DNA of 8,415 bases from Desulfurococcales archaeon (GCA_015521265.1 WAON01000190.1:1-8415), one strand, 5' to 3'. Shown: positions 1 to 5,329, numbered from the stretch's first letter. Numbers and translations: made by a program. The notes: a model not told the origin generated them from the letters alone.

Positions 1-62
1 TCAATAGCCTTAACATAATGGTCTACGAGGCAATCATTGCGGAGATTAAAATTATTAGTTAG
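1..62 (+). CDS. Possible 3' end of an upstream gene (partial)
   Basis: Reading from position 3, a frame stays open for 19 codons and closes with TAG at 60-62, directly next to the discriminator base of the convergent tRNA gene. The encoded tail has a mildly hydrophobic, helix-like end (MVYEAIIAEIKIIS). A stop that abuts the tRNA end fits the tight packing of the rest of the window. However, 19 open codons can easily occur by chance, and one minus-strand frame is also open here. No family can be recognised from so short a piece. Confidence 0.3.
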   Translation, partial: NSLNIMVYEAIIAEIKIIS

Positions 63-175
63 AGCCGCCGGCGGGACTTGAACCCGCGACCACCGGCTTT
101 CCAGGCTTGTAGACGGGCCTTTTTATATATGGGTGCTTACAAGGCCGGCGCTCTACCGAGCTGAGCTACGGCGGC
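63..175 (-). tRNA. tRNA-Thr (anticodon UGU) with intron
   Basis: The minus strand folds into a complete cloverleaf once 39 bases are removed. The acceptor stem is GCCGCCG/CGGCGGC, the D stem GCTC/GAGC, the anticodon stem CCGGC/GCCGG with loop CTTGTAA (anticodon TGT at 141-139), and the T arm GCGGG-TTCAAGT-CCCGC. The variable loop is TGGTC. The mature molecule is 74 bases including the discriminator. The discriminator (position 63) is U, as is usual for archaeal tRNA-Thr, and CCA is not encoded. The gene reads threonine ACA codons and, by wobble, others of the ACN box. It lies convergent to a possible plus-strand gene end at 62. No convincing TATA box was identified upstream, though AT-rich stretches occur at 187-195 and 213-225. 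Confidence 0.96.
99..137 (-). other. tRNA-Thr intron, 39 bases, after position 37
   Basis: Removing 99-137 restores the seven-base anticodon loop, which puts the intron at the canonical archaeal 37/38 site. Because the bases around both junctions are A-rich, cuts one base either way give the same mature RNA. In the canonical register both three-base bulges (TA|A and AA|A) can be drawn, but the four-pair central helix (CTTG against CTGG) contains one U-U mismatch and one G-U pair, so the bulge-helix-bulge is relaxed. The intron also carries TACAAGCC (111-104), complementary to the anticodon-arm bases GGCCTTGTA (146-138) apart from one bulged C. Confidence 0.88.
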
Positions 176-354
176 ACTGGGTTTTCATTTTTAATGGTTT
201 ATCTTGGTTGGGGTTATTAATTTATCGCATTAAACCGTTAATGAAGGCTTATTACTGGGGTATCGGTTTTATTATTGTATATTGGATGAAGAAGTTACGC
301 ACACGGCGAGCCCTCCGCTGTAGGGGGTTATGACCGGGCCCACTCCGCGGATTA
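176..354. other. Intergenic stretch between tRNA-Thr and the membrane-protein gene
   Basis: This 179-base stretch holds AT-rich runs (187-195, 213-231, 269-283) that could supply TATA boxes in either direction, then a GC-rich part (301-350). An ATG at 241 opens 30 codons to a TGA at 331-333. The peptide would be one short hydrophobic stretch (YYWGIGFIIVYWM) with a basic tail. It might be a micropeptide or only a spurious frame. I see no clear RNA gene here. Confidence 0.3.
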
Positions 355-1107
355 TTGTTTGAAATGATGAGTATTGGTCTTTGGGGTACCTTTTACGGGA
401 TGCCCTGGGGAACGAATGCTGATCAATACATGTTATTTGAAAGGGGGTTTACTGGGTTGCCGTGTCTCTATGGCTCGGGGGATTTTGAGGATGTTGTCCG
501 GGTACTGGAGGATTTTCTACGTGGTAGTGGTAGGAGGCCTCGTGTAAGCGGGTATGGACGTATACGTATCTATAAGCTTGGCTTGTTTACTAGGCTTGTA
601 CTAGTTTATAATCGTAGTGATAAGACTTTCCAGGTATGTGGTAATAGTAAGCTTCTCGAGGATCTACGCAGGTGGTCTTTGACTCGTGGAGGTATAAGCT
701 TTATAGATGAGTCCCTTAGGAAGCTTAGCACTTCGAGGGGTGGTGTTTACAGTGACCTATTCGTCTTATTAATGGAGTATCAGAAGCTCGAGTATATCCT
801 CTGGAATTGCCGGCTAGGCTATATAGCCTCTATTATTTTCGCATTAATTGTTTTCATCGTAGCGTATTTCTACTGGATGAATATATTTGACAGCCTCGTA
901 GCAATGATCGTCTTTGGCCTATTCGCATTACTACTGCCTAAATCCTATCAGTGGGAGGGGATGATCCATTTCTACCATCCATTACGATGCAGTAGTTATA
1001 AGTCTAGGCTGGAGAGTATTGGGAGGGAGTTGTTGGAGAAGGCCAAGCTCCTGCCCAGTGATGATCCCTACCGTAAATTGATCATGTATAGGGTTGGGCG
1101 TAGATAA
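355..1107 (+). CDS. Unrecognised membrane protein with two-helix hairpin
   Basis: I do not recognise this 250-residue protein. Residues 1-150 look soluble and mixed alpha/beta (for example RIRIYKLGLFTRLVLVYN near 69-86). Two adjoining hydrophobic segments, about 155-176 and 178-196, would form a tight membrane hairpin. A basic, helical tail of about 50 residues follows. With a very short loop between the helices, both large domains should lie on the same side, most likely the cytoplasm. The start is uncertain: TTG at 355 is the first possible one, while ATG at 364 or 367 would shorten it by three or four residues. None has a convincing ribosome-binding site. Codon use matches the neighbouring genes. 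The gene ends seven bases before the convergent MoaD-like gene. Confidence 0.72.
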   Translation: MFEMMSIGLWGTFYGMPWGTNADQYMLFERGFTGLPCLYGSGDFEDVVRVLEDFLRGSGRRPRVSGYGRIRIYKLGLFTRLVLVYNRSDKTFQVCGNSKLLEDLRRWSLTRGGISFIDESLRKLSTSRGGVYSDLFVLLMEYQKLEYILWNCRLGYIASIIFALIVFIVAYFYWMNIFDSLVAMIVFGLFALLLPKSYQWEGMIHFYHPLRCSSYKSRLESIGRELLEKAKLLPSDDPYRKLIMYRVGRR

Positions 1108-1114
1108 TAGTTTA

Positions 1115-1384
1115 TTACCCGCCGCTCACCGGTGGTATCAGCTTTACGATATCGCCGTCCTTCAATACTATGTTCCTATTGACTGTTTTACCGTTAACTG
1201 TTATTATGATCGGGTTATCGGGGCCGAGCAGGTTCTTCAGTAGATCTCTAAGCTTGGGGTGTTTATCCATGATAGCTCCTATTAATTCCTCTAGGCTGGG
1301 GCTATCCGGGAGTATTATTACTTCTTCGCTGATCCCTGTTTTATCCCGGAGCCATAGTAAGTATTTTACCTTAATCCTCGCCAA
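1115..1384 (-). CDS. MoaD/ThiS-family ubiquitin-fold sulfur carrier protein
   Basis: The 89-residue protein has the length and layout of the MoaD/ThiS family: an N-terminal beta strand (RIKVKYLLWLRDKTG), a central helix (SLEELIGAIMDKHPKL), a second strand pair (PIIITVNGKTV), then DGDIVKLIPPVSGG. The exact C-terminal Gly88-Gly89 is the family's activation site, where an E1-like enzyme adenylates and then thiocarboxylates the tail. Known roles are sulfur donation to molybdopterin (MoaD), thiazole (ThiS) or tRNA, or protein conjugation (archaeal SAMPs). The D-G-D-x-V-x-x-x-P-P-V-x-G-G ending is most MoaD-like, but no MoaE, MoeB or Moa gene is in view to decide. It starts with TTG inside the end of the macrodomain gene (14-base overlap), which implies translational coupling. 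The start lacks a strong ribosome-binding site. Confidence 0.9.
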   Translation of the reverse strand: MARIKVKYLLWLRDKTGISEEVIILPDSPSLEELIGAIMDKHPKLRDLLKNLLGPDNPIIITVNGKTVNRNIVLKDGDIVKLIPPVSGG

Positions 1385-1940
1385 TTCTTATCTTCTCCCT
1401 TAAAGCCCTGCATGTCTCCCTTGGGATTTCGGGGTTTTTATCGAGTATTATGATCTCATCAATGGAGCCCGGGACTAGATCTATGAATTCCTTTATAGCC
1501 TTAGCCATAGCCTCCCCTGCTTCACCCGGCTTTAATCCTCCCACGCCGGCTCCCATTCCCGGTATTATTATCTTCTTCAACCCTAGATCGAATGCTTTCA
1601 CTAGCGCCGCCCGGGTTGCTTTGTAAGCATTTACCGGCTTGATCCTCATTGCCGGCTTCTCCATCGTAGGAGCATGGATCACGTATTTGAACGGTAGTTT
1701 GCCGGCGATTGTTACTACTGCTTTACCCACTGGTACTGGTGCAAACTTCCTAGCCTCATACTCTATTATCTCCCCGCCAACACGTTTCAGGTAACCAGCT
1801 AAGCCGCCGCCCATGACTAATTGGCTATTAGCAGGGTTAACTACTGCGTCGGCTTCAACATCTAATACGTTTCCAGCCATACACTTGATCCTAACACCTC
1901 GATAAACTATTTCATCAATCAACTCGGCCAATAAGCACAC
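1371..1940 (-). CDS. Macrodomain (ADP-ribose-binding) protein
   Basis: Numbering from GTG at 1940 gives 189 residues. Visible macrodomain motifs are G23-N24-V-x-D (ligand adenine region), A-D-A-V-V-N-P-A-N ending at residue 38, the glycine loop M-G-G-G-L-A-G near 43-49, and the second phosphate-binding loop G-M-G-A-G-V-G-G at 128-135. These proteins bind ADP-ribose and often hydrolyse ADP-ribosyl esters, ADP-ribose-1''-phosphate or O-acetyl-ADP-ribose. The expected location is the cytoplasm. The longest frame begins at TTG 1970. GTG 1940 is preferred because AGGAG stands nine bases before it and because archaeal homologues have about 20 residues before the G-(D/N)-(I/V) motif. A TATA box at 1985-1996 would start transcription near 1967. 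The MoaD-like gene overlaps its end, so the two are expressed together. Confidence 0.92.
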   Translation of the reverse strand: MCLLAELIDEIVYRGVRIKCMAGNVLDVEADAVVNPANSQLVMGGGLAGYLKRVGGEIIEYEARKFAPVPVGKAVVTIAGKLPFKYVIHAPTMEKPAMRIKPVNAYKATRAALVKAFDLGLKKIIIPGMGAGVGGLKPGEAGEAMAKAIKEFIDLVPGSIDEIIILDKNPEIPRETCRALREKIRIGED

Positions 1941-1949
1941 ACCACATAA

Positions 1950-1955
1950 CTCCTC
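1950..1955 (-). promoter_or_regulatory. Ribosome-binding site deciding the macrodomain start
   Basis: The minus strand reads GAGGAG, which matches the 5' half of the archaeal anti-Shine-Dalgarno complement. It lies nine bases before an in-frame GTG at 1940-1938. It falls inside the longer TTG-started frame, which argues for the shorter protein. Confidence 0.5.
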
Positions 1956-1984
1956 ATTCCAATGTATCAATTAATAGGCTGAAC

Positions 1985-1996
1985 ATACTTATATCT
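1985..1996 (-). promoter_or_regulatory. TATA box for the macrodomain-MoaD operon
   Basis: The minus strand reads AGATATAAGTAT. Its centre, near 1992, predicts a transcript start about 25 bases further on, near 1967. That gives a leader of roughly 27 bases to the GTG start, or an almost leaderless mRNA if TTG 1970 were used. The core is nearly symmetrical, so it could also serve the divergent gene at 2058 with a leader of about 40 bases. Confidence 0.55.
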
Positions 1997-1998
1997 CG

Positions 1999-2024
1999 AC
2001 TAGTACTCTAGCATAGAGGCTAGT
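1999..2024. repeat. Inverted repeat in divergent promoter region
   Basis: The arms ACTAG..CTCTA (1999-2010) and TAGAG.CTAGT (2014-2024) are inverted copies, five plus five pairs, with two spacer bases on one side against one on the other and a three-base centre GCA. The element begins next to the TATA box of the macrodomain operon, on its upstream side, and lies in the leader or promoter zone of the YjbQ-like pair. That is a typical place for an activator or repressor site in archaea. A structured RNA element is the alternative. Confidence 0.4.
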
Positions 2025-2057
2025 AATCATCGAGAACAGTGGTAATGGTGGTTTACC

Positions 2058-2432
2058 TTGAGGCTGATACCCCGAATTATAAGGGTTGAATCTAAGGGTG
2101 TGGATGCTGTAAGCCTAGCTGGTTACGTTGAGGAATTCGCTGAGTCCATCAAGGCTGGGAACGGCTTAATACATTTATTCACCCGGGATCGTGGTGTATC
2201 GATAGTATTCATCGAGTATGAGCCCGGTCTCCTAGGTGATCTCGAGGAACTAATCAATAAGCTGGGTCTCCAGGATAAGCCCTGGCTACTTGAAGCCTTG
2301 CTGGGTAAGAACATTACTATACCAGTAGTTAATAGAGGGGTTGATATGGGTGTTTTCAAGCACCCGGTATTGATTGATTTAACGGGTAAGCCGGGGATGA
2401 GGGAGGTTTTGATGATTTATGAGGGTGATTAG
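2058..2432 (+). CDS. UPF0047/YjbQ-like protein A, lacking the His motif
   Basis: This 124-residue protein matches the UPF0047/YjbQ family pattern. It has G-L-I-H-L-F (36-41), then S-I-V-F-I-E-Y-E-P-G-L-L-x-D-L (48-62), which is the well-conserved acidic segment of archaeal members. It ends with A-L-L-G-K-N-I-T-I-P-V-V (80-91) and P-V-L-I-D-L-T-G-K-P-x-x-R-E-V-L (103-118). YjbQ proteins form trimers and at least one has thiamine-phosphate synthase activity. Here the family's G-N-G-H-x-H-L-R-A motif before 'SLLG' is missing. Only about 17 residues separate D61-L62 from A80, against nearly twice that in typical members. Start TTG 2058 has GGTGG at 2047-2051, six bases away. It overlaps the next gene by 14 bases. 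Confidence 0.82.
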   Translation: MRLIPRIIRVESKGVDAVSLAGYVEEFAESIKAGNGLIHLFTRDRGVSIVFIEYEPGLLGDLEELINKLGLQDKPWLLEALLGKNITIPVVNRGVDMGVFKHPVLIDLTGKPGMREVLMIYEGD

Positions 2433-2814
2433 GGAGACCCTTGAATTCCGAACTAATGGGCCTATGAAATACTATGATTTAACGGGTCTGCTTAGAAGCA
2501 TTATAGTGGAGCATAGTGTTTCTGAGGGGTTGATACATGTATACGCTGTAGGGGCTACCCCCGGCCTAGTACTACTACCCGGGGAACACGTTGATGATTT
2601 CAATGATTTACTGGTAAGGAATATTCCAGTTACTGGTTGGAGGCACGGCAACGCCTACGCTCATCTAAGATCAACACTTATGGGTACTCATCTAGTCATA
2701 GGAGTATATGAGTCCCAGCTATGGATACCTCGAGGCTACCACGTATACTACGTGGAGACTAGGCCCGTGCATAATCATAGGCGGAGAATACATTTATTCA
2801 TCATTTCAAGGTAA
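2419..2814 (+). CDS. UPF0047/YjbQ-like protein B, lacking the acidic motif
   Basis: This 131-residue protein is a second, divergent member of the UPF0047/YjbQ family. It shares G-L-I-H-V-Y (37-42) with its upstream neighbour and keeps the signature H-G-N-A-Y-A-H-L-R-S-T-L-M-G (76-89), where the family usually reads GNGHxHLRASLLG. So one histidine (82) is kept and the other is Tyr80. The segment that is E-Y-E-P-G-L-L in protein A is L-L-P-G-E-H-V-D-D-F here (52-61), so the acidic motif is altered. The C-terminal strands (YHVYYVETRP, RRRIHLFIIS) fit the fold. Start ATG 2419 lies inside protein A (14-base overlap), which points to coupled translation and a fixed ratio of the two products. The pair is best read as two subunits of one complex. 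Confidence 0.8.
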   Translation: MRVIRETLEFRTNGPMKYYDLTGLLRSIIVEHSVSEGLIHVYAVGATPGLVLLPGEHVDDFNDLLVRNIPVTGWRHGNAYAHLRSTLMGTHLVIGVYESQLWIPRGYHVYYVETRPVHNHRRRIHLFIISR

Positions 2815-2847
2815 TTAATTGTAGATAGTATATCCGCTATTGATACT

Positions 2848-2851
2848 GGTG
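2848..2851 (+). promoter_or_regulatory. Ribosome-binding site (GGTG) for the tail-anchored protein
   Basis: GGTG stands six bases before the TTG start at 2858. Two AT-rich TATA candidates precede it, at 2812-2820 and 2824-2833. Either the gene has its own short-leader transcript or it continues the YjbQ-like operon across a 43-base gap. Confidence 0.4.
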
Positions 2852-2857
2852 TAATAG

Positions 2858-3400
2858 TTGTCTGGTCTAGACGATATTGTTAAGAACTATGTTGATAGTT
2901 TAAGCTATGTTAAGAGTATTGACGGCTTCCTAATCAAGACTACTACTATGGTCTACAATGTTGAAGACTACTGTAGATTAACGGGCTGCGACCCGGTTGA
3001 AACCGTTGAAAAAGTTTTGAGTGATGAGAGAGTTAAAAAATATCTTGTAGCTTTCAGCTGCTACAGGGATAATATTGTTTCACAAATAAACAGTGATCCC
3101 CGATATAAGAAGCTCCGCAAATACACCAGTGTATTATCAAGCGTTCTAGGAAGCTTAGAGTGTAGGGGTGAAGCAGCTCATGCTAGTATTGTTGTTGAAA
3201 CACCGCCGGCACTATGGGTTAAGGAAGAGGCTGAAGAGAAGGCTTCACCTAGGAGGAGTTTTGAAGTCCTCCCACCATCAACCCTTATCGAGTCTAAGCG
3301 TAGCAGTGAAAGCATTGTTGAGAAGATATTGTTGGGCCTCCTAGTACTATCCATCATACTGATCATACTATACTTCTTAATGGGTTCATCAGGGGGTTGA
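2858..3400 (+). CDS. Tail-anchored membrane protein of unknown function
   Basis: I do not recognise this 180-residue protein. Residues 1-107 are soluble, helical and charged, with four cysteines (39, 44, 68, 102). About 108-150 is a low-complexity linker rich in Glu, Pro and Ser. A single hydrophobic segment (about 157-175, LLGLLVLSIILIILYFLMG) ends five residues from the C terminus. There is no signal peptide, so this is the layout of a tail-anchored protein with its domain in the cytoplasm. The TTG start is supported by GGTG six bases upstream. The last codons (Gly-Gly) encode the AGGGGG that serves as ribosome-binding site for the next gene. The two genes are therefore translationally linked, and this protein may tether the P-loop protein to the membrane. 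That role is inferred. Confidence 0.75.
   Translation: MSGLDDIVKNYVDSLSYVKSIDGFLIKTTTMVYNVEDYCRLTGCDPVETVEKVLSDERVKKYLVAFSCYRDNIVSQINSDPRYKKLRKYTSVLSSVLGSLECRGEAAHASIVVETPPALWVKEEAEEKASPRRSFEVLPPSTLIESKRSSESIVEKILLGLLVLSIILIILYFLMGSSGG
3391..3396 (+). promoter_or_regulatory. Ribosome-binding site deciding the P-loop protein start
   Basis: AGGGGG lies inside the last codons of the tail-anchored gene. It touches the TTG at 3397, so it cannot serve that start, but it stands six bases before GTG at 3403. This favours GTG 3403. Confidence 0.5.
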
Positions 3401-3402
3401 GC

Positions 3403-4338
3403 GTGGAGGGCTTCCTACTAGTTGTTAATAATGCTGGGGTATTGTTTAAGACTAGTGATCCCGAAGAGTTATTTGAGAGTTTTGATAAAGAGATGTTTCC
3501 CCGGAGATACCTCCCATACTATACTCTAGAGAAAAACGCTGGAAATACATGGGATCGTGTGGATGCCGTGATCGACTACCATGTTGATAATGAGGGTTTC
3601 ATGGTTGAAAAACACTTACTGGGTTCTAGGGATGAATACTGGGTTAGGGGCAGTATACCTGCTCCCTACTCTAATGAAGCCCCCTACTTCTTCACATTAC
3701 AGGTTCTCAGTAGGGCCCTGCTACGTAGGGGTTTTATTGTTTTAACTGATTCCATATCCTTTATGGATCATGGTGGTAGGGTTCACTTAGTGCTTGGTTA
3801 TCCGCATGATGGTAAGAGTAGTTTATCGGCAATAGCTTATTCGATGGGTGAACTACTTCTCAGCACTGAGAACACCGTGGTCGAAGCCCGTAGCAATGGC
3901 TTGTATATTGTTAATGGTTCTAGGATGCTAGTATATGATCCCAGGATACATGGTTTATACAGTATACCCGGGAAGAAGCCAGATTATATAACCCGTCATG
4001 GATACTACGTTGTAGACCTGGGCCCCTACCCGGACGGTGATTATAGAGTCCACGATATTACCCTAATACACTCCTCTTATAGGTCTAGAGGCCTCGACTA
4101 CGAGGAATTATCGGGTAGGAAGATCATGAAGACCCTATGGTATTTCGCCACTGTGTTGATCAGGGGTGTTGACTATTATGATCCAGGTCCCCTAGACCTC
4201 TCCAGTAACGACCTGGATTCCAGCCTTATAAATTGGCTCCGAAGAGTTGCAGGTGTTTATAAGGGTTTGTTCCTGGAGGTTTTCGGTTCTCATAGGGAGG
4301 TTTATGATGGATTGGTTAGTGGTAGGGTTTTCAAATAA
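3403..4338 (+). CDS. P-loop protein with HPr-kinase-like layout
   Basis: Numbered from GTG 3403, the protein has 311 residues. A clear Walker A motif, G-Y-P-H-D-G-K-S-S (132-140), follows two strands (R-R-G-F-I-V-L-T-D, R-V-H-L-V-L). After it come G-E-L-L-L-S-T-E-N-T-V-V-E-A and G-L-Y-I-V-N-G-S. This order, with an 'LLRRG-(strand)-GxxxxGKSS-helix-G-x-LLS(D/E)xxxVV' pattern, is that of HprK-like (PEP-carboxykinase fold) ATPases and kinases. Their usual His before the P-loop strand is Thr here, and the usual Asp-Asp after it is Thr-Glu. No membrane segment or signal peptide is seen. The N-terminal 110 and C-terminal 130 residues are not recognised. The longer start, TTG 3397, would overlap the previous gene by four bases. 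Function could be phosphorylation of a protein or small molecule, or a non-catalytic ATP sensor. The partner is probably the preceding tail-anchored protein. Confidence 0.7.
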   Translation: MEGFLLVVNNAGVLFKTSDPEELFESFDKEMFPRRYLPYYTLEKNAGNTWDRVDAVIDYHVDNEGFMVEKHLLGSRDEYWVRGSIPAPYSNEAPYFFTLQVLSRALLRRGFIVLTDSISFMDHGGRVHLVLGYPHDGKSSLSAIAYSMGELLLSTENTVVEARSNGLYIVNGSRMLVYDPRIHGLYSIPGKKPDYITRHGYYVVDLGPYPDGDYRVHDITLIHSSYRSRGLDYEELSGRKIMKTLWYFATVLIRGVDYYDPGPLDLSSNDLDSSLINWLRRVAGVYKGLFLEVFGSHREVYDGLVSGRVFK

Positions 4339-4346
4339 TACCCTTA

Positions 4347-5207
4347 TTACTTTGCTAATCCTACTGCTATCCCTAGAGCTGTAACTATTGTTCCGAGTAC
4401 TGCTTTCCTCGATGGTTTCTCTGAGGCTATTATTCTTGCAAATATCCTGCCCAGTACTGGTGTTAGACTTGTTGCTAGTGCTGTAACCGATACCCCTACG
4501 ATCGTTATAGCGTATAGGAATAGTGTCATTCCTACTCCGAAGCCGAAGCCCCCGGTTATAATGCCGATCAATAACCCGTTTCGCTGTGTGAATAGTTTAG
4601 CGAGGTTTTTGGCTGTGAAGGGTAGTAGTGTTATTATTACTGATAAGTTCCTGTAGAAGGCTATTGATATTGGATCACCATATTGTAGCGCTGCCTTGCT
4701 CAGCGTAGCTCCAAGTCCCCATGATAATGCTGCGCCTATCGCGTATATGAACCCTGTTTTTGTATAGCTTCTTTTCTCCCCGCTGTACACAAGGTGTATC
4801 CCGTATAGTGCTGTGAAGGTTCCTATGATCAACCGGATAGTGATTTCTTCCCCGTAGGCTATTGCCGAGAATAACTGTGCGAAGAATATGTAGAAGTATC
4901 CGATTGATACAGCGTTTCCGCCCCCTATGCGTTTTATTGCTTTAATGTAGAGTAGGTCTCCCAGTAGTGGGCCGAATACCGCGCTAATATATACGACTAT
5001 TATTCCATTATAGTTGATGATGTATGATGAGCCTGTTAATGGTATTATGAATACTAGGAATAATACTCCCCATAGGCTCCTTGCGGCATTGATTGCTTTA
5101 CTAGGGTATTCCCTGCCCAGCCTGCTTATTAGTCCGGGGCTTAGGCTCCAGATCGAGCCGGCTGTTAGTGCTGATACTACTCCTAGATAGTACTGCTCAG
5201 CGCTCAT
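4347..5207 (-). CDS. DMT-superfamily (EamA) transporter
   Basis: The 286-residue protein is almost entirely hydrophobic and divides into two similar halves of about five transmembrane helices each, the ten-helix layout of EamA-type drug/metabolite transporters. The first half starts with G-V-V-S-A-L-T-A-G-S-I-W-S-L-S-P and the second with Y-A-I-G-A-A-L-S-W-G-L-G-A-T-L-S-K, the repeated family pattern of small residues followed by Trp. A short charged linker (GEKRSYTKTG, about 143-152) joins them. Members export or import amino acids, nucleotide sugars and other metabolites; the substrate cannot be read from sequence. ATG 5207 has GGTGT five bases upstream, and an AT-rich TATA candidate lies at 5238-5247. 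Its stop faces that of the P-loop gene eight bases away, and it diverges from the aldo/keto reductase. Confidence 0.92.
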   Translation of the reverse strand: MSAEQYYLGVVSALTAGSIWSLSPGLISRLGREYPSKAINAARSLWGVLFLVFIIPLTGSSYIINYNGIIVVYISAVFGPLLGDLLYIKAIKRIGGGNAVSIGYFYIFFAQLFSAIAYGEEITIRLIIGTFTALYGIHLVYSGEKRSYTKTGFIYAIGAALSWGLGATLSKAALQYGDPISIAFYRNLSVIITLLPFTAKNLAKLFTQRNGLLIGIITGGFGFGVGMTLFLYAITIVGVSVTALATSLTPVLGRIFARIIASEKPSRKAVLGTIVTALGIAVGLAK

Positions 5208-5212
5208 ACTCT

Positions 5213-5217
5213 ACACC
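5213..5217 (-). promoter_or_regulatory. Ribosome-binding site of the EamA transporter
   Basis: The minus strand reads GGTGT, five bases before the ATG at 5207. It matches the GGTG core common in crenarchaeal genes with leaders. Confidence 0.5.
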
Positions 5218-5237
5218 GTTTAGCTGGTTAGCCGGTG

Positions 5238-5247
5238 GGATTATTTC
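5238..5247 (-). promoter_or_regulatory. Candidate TATA box of the EamA transporter
   Basis: The minus strand reads GAAATAATCC, centred about 36 bases before the ATG. This predicts a leader of about ten bases that would include the GGTG site. The match to the consensus is weak. A second candidate, AAAGTATAGC, lies at 5251-5260. Confidence 0.35.
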
Positions 5248-5300
5248 GCCGCTATACTTTCCCGTAGTGAACCCATTGCTTAACCCTTAAATGAGGCTGA

Positions 5301-5310
5301 TTATAAATTA
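5301..5310 (+). promoter_or_regulatory. TATA box of the aldo/keto reductase
   Basis: TTATAAATTA is a strong archaeal TATA box. Its centre near 5305 places the transcript start at about 5330, exactly on an ATG. The mRNA should be leaderless, which rules against the TTG at 5312 as start because it lies upstream of the predicted transcript. Confidence 0.7.
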
Positions 5311-5329
5311 ATTGTCTAGGTGTAGCTGC

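Noticed and set aside
63..175. tRNA gene as an attachment site of an integrated element
   Set aside because: No repeated tRNA 3' end, integrase or compositional break was seen in the window.
133..333. 66-codon plus-strand frame through the tRNA region
   Set aside because: Its first third is the antisense of the tRNA gene. Only the part from ATG 241 could be a separate micropeptide, and that is weak.
364..422. C/D-box sRNA-like pattern: ATGATGA at 364 and CTGA at 419, with flanking TTGA/TCAA
   Set aside because: No internal D'/C' boxes are visible, the ATGATG coincides with a possible start codon, and a similar C-box string also occurs inside the transporter gene (near 5022). Chance is likely, though a search against rRNA for guide matches could reopen it.
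1170..1403. 77-codon plus-strand frame
   Set aside because: It is antisense to the MoaD/ThiS-like gene and has no recognisable features.
1371..1940. Macrodomain as the tRNA-splicing ADP-ribose-1'',2''-cyclic phosphate pathway enzyme linked to the nearby tRNA intron
   Set aside because: Archaeal tRNA ligation by RtcB does not leave the 2'-phosphate that produces that metabolite, and the genes are not adjacent.
3389..3397. C-terminal Gly-Gly of the tail-anchored protein as a ubiquitin-like tail
   Set aside because: The glycines directly follow a membrane segment, and their codons supply the ribosome-binding site of the next gene. No ubiquitin fold is present.
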